In this document: in pieces, positions 14,865 through 29,514 of the stretch
Layout of the letters: every line of letters begins with the position of its first letter
Numbering within the stretch: the stretch's first letter is position 1
Source of the DNA: Diorhabda sublineata
Taxonomy: Eukaryota; Arthropoda; Insecta; Coleoptera; Chrysomelidae
Direction: 5' to 3'
Assembly: GCF_026230105.1 (NCBI RefSeq)
Contig: NC_079482.1
Span: 9,920,001 to 9,984,000, forward strand
DNA length: 64,000 nt
Notes under the pieces: generated by a model
What the model saw: only the letters and a program-made list of their open reading frames with translations
Databases searched by the model: none
Told to the model about the DNA's origin: nothing
Made by a program: the position numbers and the translations under genes

Positions 14865-14946
<82 letters not shown>

Positions 14947-15587
14947 TAAGAGCGGTTTTTCATTTCATTGGGAACATGGCAAGGAAACACCGAAACACCA
15001 AAGTGGACTCACTTCAATATATTTTCCGAGTTTTCGAATGTATATACCTATTATCAATCTGCATCTAATGATGTACCGTGCAGTACTATCAATATATATG
15101 ATCGTTAATTACTATTAAGTAATAAGGGACACGTGACATTGACAAGTTGTAGCTTCCGTTAAGTAATTGTTTACTCACATATCAATTAATTGCTATCTTA
15201 TTATTTAATCTGAAATTATTTCTATGGTTAGGTGTGTGAATTCCGAGCCTACAATTTGCTGCCGGGCCATAGTTAGATATAACTAATTCATGTAAAACTA
15301 TTAAAATACAATTTTAATTTTTAGAGGAAAGTGCCAAAATCTTCCAAACGCAAGTAGACAGCGCCTGTGTATTCCATAACGCTAGTTCAAGATTCGCAGA
15401 TGGATTTAGATTTGGTTTGGGAGCAGAAGTAGGCATAAGTACTGGTAGAATTCATGCCAGAGGTCCTGTGGGAGTTGAAGGACTGTTAACTACCAAGTGG
15501 ATTCTCGACGGGGAAGATCACACTGCAGCCGAATTCGCCGATGGTGGGAAAAGAACATGGATACATGAATCTTTACCCGTAGAGTAG
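6173..15587 (+). CDS. ALDH18A1: Delta-1-pyrroline-5-carboxylate synthase (P5CS), seven coding exons, 5' exon missing
   Basis: Bifunctional enzyme of proline/ornithine synthesis: glutamate 5-kinase then gamma-glutamyl-phosphate reductase, mitochondrial in animals. Exons joined on GT-AG sites: 6173-6340, 7523-7666, 10636-11293, 12009-12508, 13438-13576, 13665-14030, 15325-15587; phases agree and give 745 codons plus TAG. The kinase half shows VVKLGSAVITRE (about residue 29), VTSGAVAFGK (about 70), NTNDA, SDVDGIY (about 223) and GTGGMDSKV (about 261). The reductase half shows VPIGVL, FESRPD (about 435), LLLKGGKEA, YPAACNAMETLLIH with the presumed catalytic Cys near 567, and GSAHTDVIV. The human enzyme is 795 residues, so mainly the N-terminal presequence is absent. 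An AG acceptor directly precedes 6173, so an upstream exon is expected; ATG 6146 is in frame but lies in the polypyrimidine tract and looks like an artefact. No frameshift or lost key residue is visible. Identification is very secure; the start is unresolved. Confidence 0.95.
6570..7200 (+). mobile_element. Possible LINE reverse transcriptase remnant in the first P5CS intron of the window
   Basis: Broken plus frames give NISLMWVKI/VGKNLATSIN, SEVKQLIKNDL, then phrases resembling IFKNTIVIPVFK and NQFGF, as in the thumb and entry blocks of insect LINE reverse transcriptases. No long frame survives; weak. Confidence 0.35.
8517..9013. mobile_element. MITE/foldback-like element in a P5CS intron
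   Basis: About 85 bases at the left (8517-8600) pair with about 75 bases at the right (8940-9013). The left shows CTATATAGAG, GGAAGAG and TCGGAAACTATGATCAGG; the right, read in complement, shows ATAAATAGAG, AGAAGAG and TCGGAAACTATGGCCAGG. The centre has no coding frame but repeats CGGAAACTGATG-like words. This suits a non-autonomous DNA transposon; the superfamily is unclear. Confidence 0.55.
9085..9520 (-). pseudogene. Mariner-type transposase remnant in a P5CS intron
   Basis: The minus strand encodes TKTIFIDYLENGQTII and YRYYTDSLTRFDDKIKGK, matching the IFIDYLxxGxTIxxxYY block before the third catalytic residue of mariner transposases. After a shift it continues KTVFFHHEIASAHPSIIF and then HPSGPLRSLSVSKFKKT, a decayed form of HQDNAxxH and SPDLAPSD. 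The N-terminal part is missing. Confidence 0.7.
14853..14946. repeat. Compound microsatellite (CT)n-(TA)n-(GA)n
   Basis: A CT run (14853-14867) is followed by about 52 bases of TA and 26 bases of GA. CT and GA are complementary around the self-complementary TA core, so the whole can fold on itself. It lies in the last P5CS intron. Confidence 0.95.
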
Positions 15588-15612
15588 ATTATATAATTAA
15601 ATAATTTATTGA

Positions 15613-15618
15613 AATAAA
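15613..15618 (+). terminator. Polyadenylation signal of P5CS
   Basis: A canonical AATAAA lies 26 bases after the P5CS stop codon, which would give a very short 3' UTR. The position fits, but the cleavage site is not shown by the sequence alone. Confidence 0.6.
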
Positions 15619-19633
<4,015 letters not shown>

Positions 19634-19905
19634 AAACTTGGTGGACTTTACCGATCCTTCCATGACAAATGCTCTTCCGAGCTGTCTAGCATAATCCCGT
19701 CTAGCGCAATTTTTGCAGGATCTACTCGACAGGCAGACGTGGCACATGAACACCGAGTTCGCCTGCAGACGCCCATAACTGCCGTCTATCGGGATTCATT
19801 TCTGTGGAATCAGTTACCAAGGCACGTCTTTCCCGTAAACGGCAGGCACCACTCGAACTACTCGAGTGTAATAGGGTTTACCCTCTTGTGCTTGCTTTTT
19901 ACATA
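19634..19905 (+). mobile_element. 3' coding end of a non-LTR retrotransposon
   Basis: An uninterrupted frame ending at TAA 19905 reads GGLYRSFHDKCSSELSSIIP, STRQADVAHEHRVRLQT, VYRDSFLWNQLPRHVFP. This matches the (F)YRxxHGxCSxEL...IP...TR...H...SF...LWNxLPxxVFP tail found in CR1/jockey-like LINEs. A few residues between SF and LWN are missing. It is strikingly GC-richer than its surroundings. Confidence 0.7.
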
Positions 19906-22900
19906 AAAAAAACATTATTACCATTATAGAATGTCTTTTGATCTTTTGTGAACCAAAATTTGTATGTTTACTGGCTATACAGAATTTCCACATAACAACC
20001 TCGGCGTACATAAATATGATTGACAATTAATTTTTCTAATAACCTTGTATCGCCTAATACCAAAAATTATGTACGATGTTAATTCAATTGTTATAAAGAG
20101 CTAACATTTTCATTTGGTAATCATACAATACCCCAACGAATTCGTAACTATTTACTGGCAACGCACATGGGTTATAGAGGTTGCTTTGAAGTTTTCGTAC
20201 GAAGGAATATAAGGTAAGTTCATACTTTTGACACAAATCTTCTAGTTTGGACGACCTCCTTTCCATTAAATTCTGGACGAGAATAGTTATGATTACATTT
20301 TTATAAATTATCGGGTAATTGTTAACTAATGAAATTTAAGGCAAAATCAATATAAAACAATACGAAAAATCAATAAATTCTATATGTGCTAAATACGTTA
20401 AATACTGAAGATTATAAAAATTTTATTTAATTATGGTCACATTGTTAGTTGACGTTTGTTTTTGTACATAGTAAAAGTGTGAAATATAACACTGATTGAA
20501 AAATATTGAATTTGTTTTGGTTAAAATTCAATTATGTACATGCACTTTGCACAATTTGTTGAATATGGTTTAAAAATGTTCTTTTCTTTGCAAATAAAGC
20601 TCCAATGTATCTTGATCAAATGAATGAACAGATGAAACTCAGCTGATTGAATCATGTAAAATCTCGTGTTAGCAGCTTTATTGAAACCAACTTTTCCATT
20701 TTCTGGAGTAAAGCTGCATTTTTTTGGTTCGTAATTTTTTGCCAGAATTTATTTAATTTGATATTCAATAGTTGGTATCCGCACAGAGTTAGTTTTGGTT
20801 AGTAGCAAACATTTTGTAATAGCAAGAGTCTTGTTAAAGTTAAAAAACGAGCAATATTTTGACCCTGCAAGAAATCGCATGCAATGTCTTGAACTTTTCT
20901 TGTAGCGTGTCAAGCATCCTTAGAAATAAGAATTTGTAATTGGAATAACAACTACTGAAGTATTTATATTTCTGTTTAGTATGTATTTCGCCGGGGCGCT
21001 GTACTCAGGAATTTATCTTGATACTCAAAAAAATCTGCGAAAATAAACCTCATGAAGATATAAATTTCGCAATCCATATCAGTACTTTTTACTGGTTTTT
21101 TAAGAATGAAGTCGTAATAGACAATATATTATCTATTTTTTAATTTTATACTTCACCAAATATTTTCATAAAAAAATATCATCGAAATAGTAAATCGAAA
21201 CTAAATAAAGAGATTACAGAATTCCTCACAATCAAGTTCGCTCAAACAGGCATGTTTCAGAAGAACTTACAATGTCGGAAGTTACACAAGAAATCATCAT
21301 TTTAATATATTTATTCACGTTGGCAACGTAGTTCTTGACAAAAGCTCTGCAACACAGTCACAATATGATTTAAATATATAGCAAAATGGAATACTGAGAA
21401 GAAATATAACAAGCACTGGAGCAAAAACTAATACAATAATTATTCCCATAAATGCAGACCGAATTAGCCCTATTATTAGCTTCACCATACCATAAATAAC
21501 TATTACAACCAAATTGCAAACTAAAGTTGCAGAGATACATTGGTTTAGTTAAGTTAATAGCATGTCGAAAATTACGTTTATTCATTACTGAAATGAGAGG
21601 GTAACGTCACATAATCAGAAAGACAGGAATGTCGAGTAGAACTGAGCAAATCGTGTTCTTTTAATTTTATTTATCCTATGACAAATCCCTACACTGCAAA
21701 GATCGGAGAGTTTCGACAAAGAAAAATAAAAACGTTGCTTGTTTTCTTCGATTGCAGTGATTCCTTTTACTAACAACAACAGCTTACAAGGGTGATGTTA
21801 GTGTAAAAGCTGAATTGTATCAATTACAGGCATTTGTGGTAGACAGAAGATTGGTTGATGACGAAAAGAGTCGATTAAAAGAGAATGTTTAAGAAGCATG
21901 ATAATGATGGAGCAATTCAAATATTAGTACGCCAACAGCTGCATTAAATGACGATACATTTATACAATACTTTTCCTGAATACCAGTATTATTTGATTTG
22001 ATCTAATGCTTCATGATATTTGACAAAATTGATTACCTAATTATTCTTCCAGCTCACGTTTCCCCTCATTGTGTTGAAATAAATGGCCACCGCCTCAAAC
22101 GAAAAACTGTCCAACAACTATTTTTCACCGCTATTTGACGGTTTGTATGAACAACGTTTGGTTATTCAACGATATGTTATGACCGTTAGACAACCGCTTT
22201 TTTAAAAAACTATTGCTCAAGCCAAAGTGGGCGTCATTAATACGTCTTCTATTAGCTTAAGACATATTTGACCATTTTTAAATGCAGCAATCCAGCTCTC
22301 TATTGTTCGTATTATTTCACTTTGAGAAAATTAATGGGATGAACTTATAAAGTTGTCTCTTATTGAAAGAAAGAACTTACTAAACAGCGTAATGGCTATT
22401 GATTTATCTATTGAGAAATCATCCAATGCATCTTTTATCTTCAATCACATTTACGGTAGTTCCAATTTTGCAATGTACAATTTATATATTTAGAATAACC
22501 TAATTTCATAATATCGTTTGTTTTATATTACAAAGCAGAGAAAAATATCTTTTATTTCCTTCGGGATAAAAACAATTAAGAAAAAAGGTTGCGTGTCAAG
22601 CATCTGAAATACGCGTTGCCACCAAACCAACGAACACCCTTAGCTCTCTCTGTCTTGCAGATAAACCACACTTTTACTATTATATTTCTCTCACACTACT
22701 CAAACCGTGAGTTTACAATAACAGCAAGATATAGGCACATTAGGGTCTTTTGTGTTAAGTATTTAATGTGAAATGGTTAACAGGATTCAGGTGATAAATA
22801 CCAGCGGCGGGTAATCAATTTGTCAACGATACAAGTATTTCAATATTTTTATCGGATTCTATTAGTTTGAGAGGAAATTGAATTAGATAATATGAATAAT

Positions 22901-25900
22901 GACATGAAATATATTGATCAGATATAATTGAATCACACCTGATAATATGTTGATTACTTTCATTACTAAGAGGAAATATGACCACACAGAGAAAAAGCCA
23001 TTCATGCGAAGTACGTTTGAACCAGGTTACAATGTTATACCTTTCTGTTGAGAAAATTAACCTTTGTTCTATTCTTATTGGTGATTATATAAATGCAAAA
23101 CAAAAAAGTTTTTAAATATCAATACTGAAAACAACTCATAGTATATACACCATAACAATCATATGATGGCGTGGAAAAGCAAGTTTTATCCCAAAAGTAT
23201 CGAGCCTACCTTCATATCTCTAGCGATCTCTATGGAACGTGGGTTTCACCATTATAACTAAGCTTAAGCTTAGTGAAGATAACGTTTTTCTCTTAGATTC
23301 TTCGTTTTTTTTTTTCGTAGACTAGAAATATCACACAAAGGACCCAAATATGGTTGAAAAAAACGCCAAAGGCATTGAAAATCCGAAAACGAATTTCCAA
23401 GACTACTACAGAAAGTGAAAGCACTACTAAGAACGTGTTATTTTAGATAATCCGATACTTATTATTAAGTTGGTATTTCTGAAACCGTTTGTAATATTTA
23501 TGCTTATCACTGAACTGGTTTACTTTCAGTTTCTGTACCTTAATTGTTAGTGTTGGTGTAGTGATAGTGTAAATCGTTTGTTCAGTACTTTGAAATAAAC
23601 CTCGTATGTTATTTAGTAACGGAGAATATTGATCCTGAACAGTTTTTGAAGTATTGGATATACAACATAACATACATACCAAAAACAACAGTTTACTAAA
23701 TATAACAGATATAATTTTGAAGCTAATTTGGTAACTTAAATTGGCTACTAAGTTCAACTTCGTACATATTTTCAAAGAATAATCTCCTAGACGCTGTATT
23801 AGCTGTTTTTTCTTATTATAAAGTGGAGAGGTGAGTGCTGATGTAGAAAAATGTATCTAATAATTTGTTATATAACTTCCCTTATATTAGGCTATCTAAA
23901 AATACTTCTGATGTGATGTACTCCGAAGAAGGTACGCTCCTGATTCTATTAATATTGTTAAGTGCTTGATATCATTTTACAGTGTGAATCTGCATTTGGT
24001 GTCTTATTGTTTGGATAATTGATATTCCTCCACCGATGAATTTTCATACGGGAAAGTAAAATGAAATTATTAATTATGCCGCTTTTCCTTACCTCCGTTT
24101 TAAATGGGCTGTCATTTGTGGTTTTATTACATAATTTTAAATTGTAGCTTAACAATAGCAATTTGAAAAAAGAAAAATGTTTTTTGTGGATTTTATAAAC
24201 AAAATTTGCTGGAAGTGTATAAAATATTAAGGAGTAGATTGGATTTTATGATGAAAGATAATACCTAAATCAATGAAGTAACCATGAATTCTGCAAGTTA
24301 ACTTATGGATCCAAATAGTTTATGAACTGACTCATTCATATTATGGAAAAAAATATTAAGTAAAATATAGTAGCCTGTGTAGATATTTTGTGAAATTTGG
24401 AAACAACCAAAAGTTGCCAGTGGATTATCTTTTGCCTCTATAAAATCTCATTAAAATATAAAATACTTCATTGAAGCGGCTATTGGATTGTTTTTTAATC
24501 AAACTTATCATTGCAATTCAACAGACAACAGAAGAGCGAGAGTAGTCTGCTGATACGTCCTTCTTCGTTCATTCATATCCCAAAATACTTTATTTTAAAT
24601 GTTCAGATTTCTTATCTAATTATCTAATAAGAAGCGATGCTATTACTCTGTAACCGATTTTTATATTTTTCTATTGGTGTTCATTAGAGTGTATGTTTGT
24701 CATTGCCCAATCTTTGAATATACCCCTAATCATCTTGTTACATTCTAGTCAATTTCTGTCAATTCTAATATATGTCTAATCCATTCTTCTCATCTACCAA
24801 TCCTAAATTATGATTCTTCCTTATTTAACTCTAGGCAACCCATATTTTCAACATTCCATATTCTCTTCATATTTTTTTCAATCTTCATTTGTTCATCCAT
24901 ACACTGTGGGTAGCTTTATAAAGCCCCACTTCCATGTAAATTGTTTTTGAAACCTACCAACTGTTCCTACATTATCATCAAATTATTTTCTTCGCCTAAA
25001 GTGTTCGTTTATAGTTTAAAGTAGTGAGAGTGGGCGATAATGAACCGTTGCGACAAGCTGAAAGGTATCACCAATAACATGGTCCGCAATATCTTTCTCC
25101 TCTAAGCAGCAGCAACATTACATTTTGGATTCTCTGTGATACCAAATTATGAAAATGGAATTGAGATTACCTTGTACGGTTAGAAAGGTTACAACGTATT
25201 TTGCTCTTGTTAAATAAAGTAGTTGGTTGGTAATATAAGGCCTATCTATGCGTCTTCGTAGAGACTTGTCTTGCGAGCAAACTTCTTAGCGACATGATAG
25301 CTACAATTTTGAATACACCAAGAATTTGCAAGAAAATTAGCCTCGTGGCTGGAAGCATTTTATTATTCTGTTTTCACTTATGATTTTATCATTCCTGGAT
25401 ACTATGGAATCAGAGCTTCAGGTATGCATCCTTGACATAAGTGCATAAGGTTCAAAGTCACCTCTTCTTACTTAATTTTTAACATTTTGAACCTCATCAT
25501 GTTTTCCACATTCCATCGCAAGTTATCGGTTTCAGGGCGTAAGACTGTATTATGCAATTTATTTTTAAAACATTGGTTACCTTAGAATTTTCTGAAGCAT
25601 TTAGAATAATTTTCCCTATTTAAATGAAGTTTTATTGCTTAAAATATATTTTATACTATACTGCACCATGTTGAACCTCCATCTTTCAAATCAGGTTTTT
25701 TCTGGTAAGTATCACGACACATGTATTTTCACTCATGGCTATCAAATTTAACTTTCAACGTGTCTGTGCCATTTCACTTAGATTCTTGTTCCTTACATTT
25801 TTTTACAGGTTGATATTTTCTTTCTTATGAACGCTGATTTTGACGGCTTGGAAAGACATTTTTTCTCGTACTCTGTAAAGAGTTCCAAAAGTATATCTAT

Positions 25901-26318
25901 AGTAGTATAATATTTTATACAAGAAAATTTATCATTTTTCTTTGTCGGGCTGACTGCTGCGATAATTTAAAAGAACGTAAAATATTTGACCATAGTTTTT
26001 GACAGGTAACACGTAACCTCAAAATAGTGTCAACTCAAAATGTGGTAATCTCGGGTTCTACATAGAAATATCTTTCTAATGTATGATTACTTAATTTGGA
26101 TAATTACAAACAAATCTGCGAACGAATGCAGGTAGACACATTACTCTCTTTGGTACGGCATTGAACAATAAGTCGGATAAAGCTTACAAACAGATTTTTA
26201 TATTTTGCCCTCAATGCCATCAAATTTTCCACATTTCCTCCAATAGTTTGTCATAATTTTCGGAAAGTTTCTGGAAAATGTTTTTAAATTCAAAGTTTTG
26301 AATAAACATTATTTTTTC

Positions 26319-26510
26319 GCAGGGAAAAATACTGTTACGGTGAAATATTGGATTGAAGAATAGTACAGGAAGGTATTCTCCAGGAAATTAAAAATTCGTT
26401 AACGTCAGCCGTTACACCAGAAAATATGGAATACAGCCCTGAAAATATTGATGCTAAACCTACCAGTGAAATTTACAGCGATAGTATGCATCACGGAAAA
26501 ATAATATAGA
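26319..26510 (+). other. Coding-like segment of unknown identity
   Basis: After a good acceptor (TTTTTTCGCAG) the sequence reads GKNTVTVKYWIEE then stop. A shifted frame continues REYS-like as ILQEIKNSLTSAVTPENME and YSPENIDAKPTSEIYSDSM, stopping at about 26508. It looks like a fragment of a real protein, but I cannot assign it. Confidence 0.2.
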
Positions 26511-27357
26511 GACATTTACACCACTATCCACAAGCACTTGAGCATGAACTAGCTTCTTTCCGATTGTGCTTATCTTTACCTTCTAATGAATCAAAAACAA
26601 CAACTAATTTATGATTCAGAGCGTTGTTTCGAGCTACAAAGCAGAAAAATTTCTTCTTCTATAAAATAAAAAGAGTTTTTCGCATTAATATTCTGAGATG
26701 AACGAATCCTAGATTATCCATCATACACCTCTTATCGGGTTGGATTGGTCCTGGAAAAAACCCTCTGAAGACATCAAAAACCAACAATCCAGCTTTTGGC
26801 GGAACCAGATGTAGAAGAAAGAAATCTTTTCCCTAAAATAATAAAATTATCCATCGTATACCAAGTCGATAAAAATAGTCATTCAATGAATTGAACTTCG
26901 AATATTTTCTTGATCTGCTCTAGACTACTATCTATTTTAAAGCTGTGAATGACATTGATTTACTATACTTTGGAATGACTACGAACCATTTAACAGATTG
27001 ATTTTACAAAAAGGCAATAATTAAATCATTAAACAACAATTTCCAAATCCCCAGCAGTTGGATAAACAAATATTATAATCAATTATAAAATAAATTGGCT
27101 CTGAACATAAAAATTGTAAAACATCTTATTCTATCCTATTATGTCCAAATAATTTTTTTAATAAATATGATATTAGCTAAATCCATAAGAAACATAATAC
27201 ATTGCCGAAATATTTCACCAAAATAGAATCTAAAACACCCAAAACAAAAGTTATATTATATATCAAGTCATATTATTTACGTAGAACAGACATCTAAATA
27301 GTTAGAAACAGAAGATTTTTCGAATACATTTTCACATGCTATCAACCCACAATAACA

Positions 27358-27481
27358 CACACCCCGATATGATAAATCCGCGCTTCATAACCAAGTGTCG
27401 AGTTATATAGTTCACTTGAGGACACCCCCAGACACGGTAGCTCCACACTTCATAAACGAGTGCCGAGTTATACATTGGGGA
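27358..27481. repeat. Imperfect tandem duplication, unit about 62 bases
   Basis: Two adjacent units share ACACCCC, CTTCATAA, GTGTCGAGTTATA/GTGCCGAGTTATA and a closing GAGG/GGGG. They lie in a GC-richer island of the gap between P5CS and the homeobox gene. Function unknown. Confidence 0.6.
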
Positions 27482-29289
27482 CAGCTGTAAAGAAGGTGGA
27501 AGATCACTCGGATTACAAATTTTCTTGCCGAGGAAGATTAGAAAGGGCTTACCAGATGCAGCGAATATACACACATGTATATTACGATGACCAGATAACC
27601 GTAAAGACAAGGTTATATCTAACTCTTAACAAAAATGATAGACCTTCTGATTCTCTCATAAAACTTAAAGTCGAAACTGCGACGCGAACAAGGATGAGGA
27701 CCTGTTGAAATGATAGGAGGAGGTGGAATGTCCTTCGTATCCAATAGTGGATTAATCCAGGGGTGAATGCTTATTTCTAATAATAAAACAGCACACTCGC
27801 GTGCGCTTCTAAGAGCTCAGATGACTTTGTAATAAAGTTTACATCGAAAAGTACGGATATATTATACCTATCACAGAGTGGCAACTGCGTTGAGAATAAC
27901 TGTGAAACGGTATGCTCTGTGAAAAAAACAAGGAAAATAATACAACTTTCCCAAAGCCTAACCCGATATTTGGACAACTCGACAAAAACAGAGGATGTAT
28001 ACAAGTATGTCAAAATGACAGTACGGAATACCTTATACACCATGTATGAACAAATTAAGTAAAATAATATGATAGCGTTCCACGTTCTTAACCTTTAGAT
28101 TTAAGTCAGTTTACACTTTAAATAAAATTAAGGATAATTAGGGTTAGTATTAGTGTAATTTTCTACCAGTTTCTTATCTATATAATACTGACAATTTAAT
28201 AGTACAGGCTCTGAGTGATGAAAGTTCCAAAATAAAAAAATTCCAGCTACTAATACTTTTCAAAATTTCGTCTGTGTTGTATCGGCTTCAAGTACCTATA
28301 TGTGTTCTATTTTTTTTCTGACATCTGTTATGGATATTCTTATCTATGTGTAATAGTAATATATTTACCAAAACGTGTTTAAGACCTATAGCCTATCCCA
28401 AGAAATGTTATTTTGATTTAGTTGTAGGAAACCCAGTTGGTAGACTAAATATAGCATCACTTTTGTGAACTAAATAAATATGTACCCCTAAAATCTAAGT
28501 CATCCTGCAAAAAATCAGCTCCTCTGTAATAAAATAGTAGTAAGAACTACAGTACTCCTTGGAAGCGAAACCTGGGATCTGAATAAGACAAAACACTATA
28601 TTTATGAACAGAAAATGTTGACAAATATGTGGAGGAAAAATGACGAAATAACCTGTTGTTTGGTGGGTTAATAATAGCAATGTAGCCTGATCGAATAATA
28701 TTTGGAAAGAAACGGATTCGAAAAGGGTTATCAGAATATATAAGTTCCATGAAATAGTAATAAATTACTCAAGTATACTCGTTCTAATTGTAAGTATGAA
28801 CTACATATTCAGAGCTTTCCAGATATTAAGTTATTGCCAAAAAACAAAACAAAAATATGAACATTGCATGAGAAAATAATATTTTACTGAAATATTGATA
28901 TACGTCTATCTTAATATCACACCTGAACCTAGAAGACAAAATTTTATGATAAGACGATGTCATTTGAAGTTATGTTAATTGTGGATTGAGAAGTCTTTAA
29001 TATGAACTTAATGGTTATAGTTTCAAAAATTTGTCAATAATTGAGAATTTTTAAGTATTTTAATGTGTTCTTATATACCAGATATTAATATTATATTTAT
29101 GATCATAATTATAATACCCACCACGCTATGATTTCGGATGTAAAGTTGTAAAACCAATTCATAACCAAATTAAATTTATTATAAATGTAATACTCTACTT
29201 TCTAATTCACTTGAAATGTAGCATCCAACAAAAAATCAAATACATCCTATCACAAACTCTAGATGATTAACGATGCTTACAGAAATTCG

Positions 29290-29514
29290 CACCTATTATA
29301 AGGGTGGTAAACGCATAAAAGGAAGTGAAAAGGTGTGAAGATGGATTTTAGAGGCGCACAAACACGCGAAGTGCCAATCTCGAGCGAGAGACGTCGGATA
29401 TAAGTGAAAGAGGGGAGAAATGGGCGTTGCTAAAAAGTGTCAGATCATCTCTAATGGACCACAATAATACTATAATCTCATCAAATACCACACTCACATT
29501 TCTAACACTTCAAC
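29290..29514 (+). promoter_or_regulatory. Presumed promoter/5' UTR of the homeobox gene
   Basis: The 220 bases before the start codon are GC-richer than the flanks (GCGCACAAACACGCGAAG, CGAGCGAGAGACGTCGG) and contain ATATAAGT at 29398 and TATAAGG near 29297. Neither has a well-spaced initiator, so the start site is not fixed. Confidence 0.3.

Larger units (their letters stand above)
19906..29290. other. Intergenic DNA between P5CS and the homeobox gene
   Basis: About 9.4 kb, mostly AT-rich. Apart from the tandem duplication at 27.4 kb and the coding-like segment at 26.4 kb, I see no supported gene. An 18-bp perfect palindrome built on AAGCTTAAGCTT lies at 23257-23274. Confidence 0.5.

Noticed and set aside
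21315..21585. Overlapping hydrophobic minus-strand frames
   Set aside because: Two overlapping frames with no recognisable family and no start or splice context; consistent with chance.
23443..23775. 110-codon minus-strand frame with a hydrophobic start resembling a signal peptide
   Set aside because: The first codon is TTG, the first in-frame ATG falls inside the hydrophobic stretch, and no splice or family support was seen.
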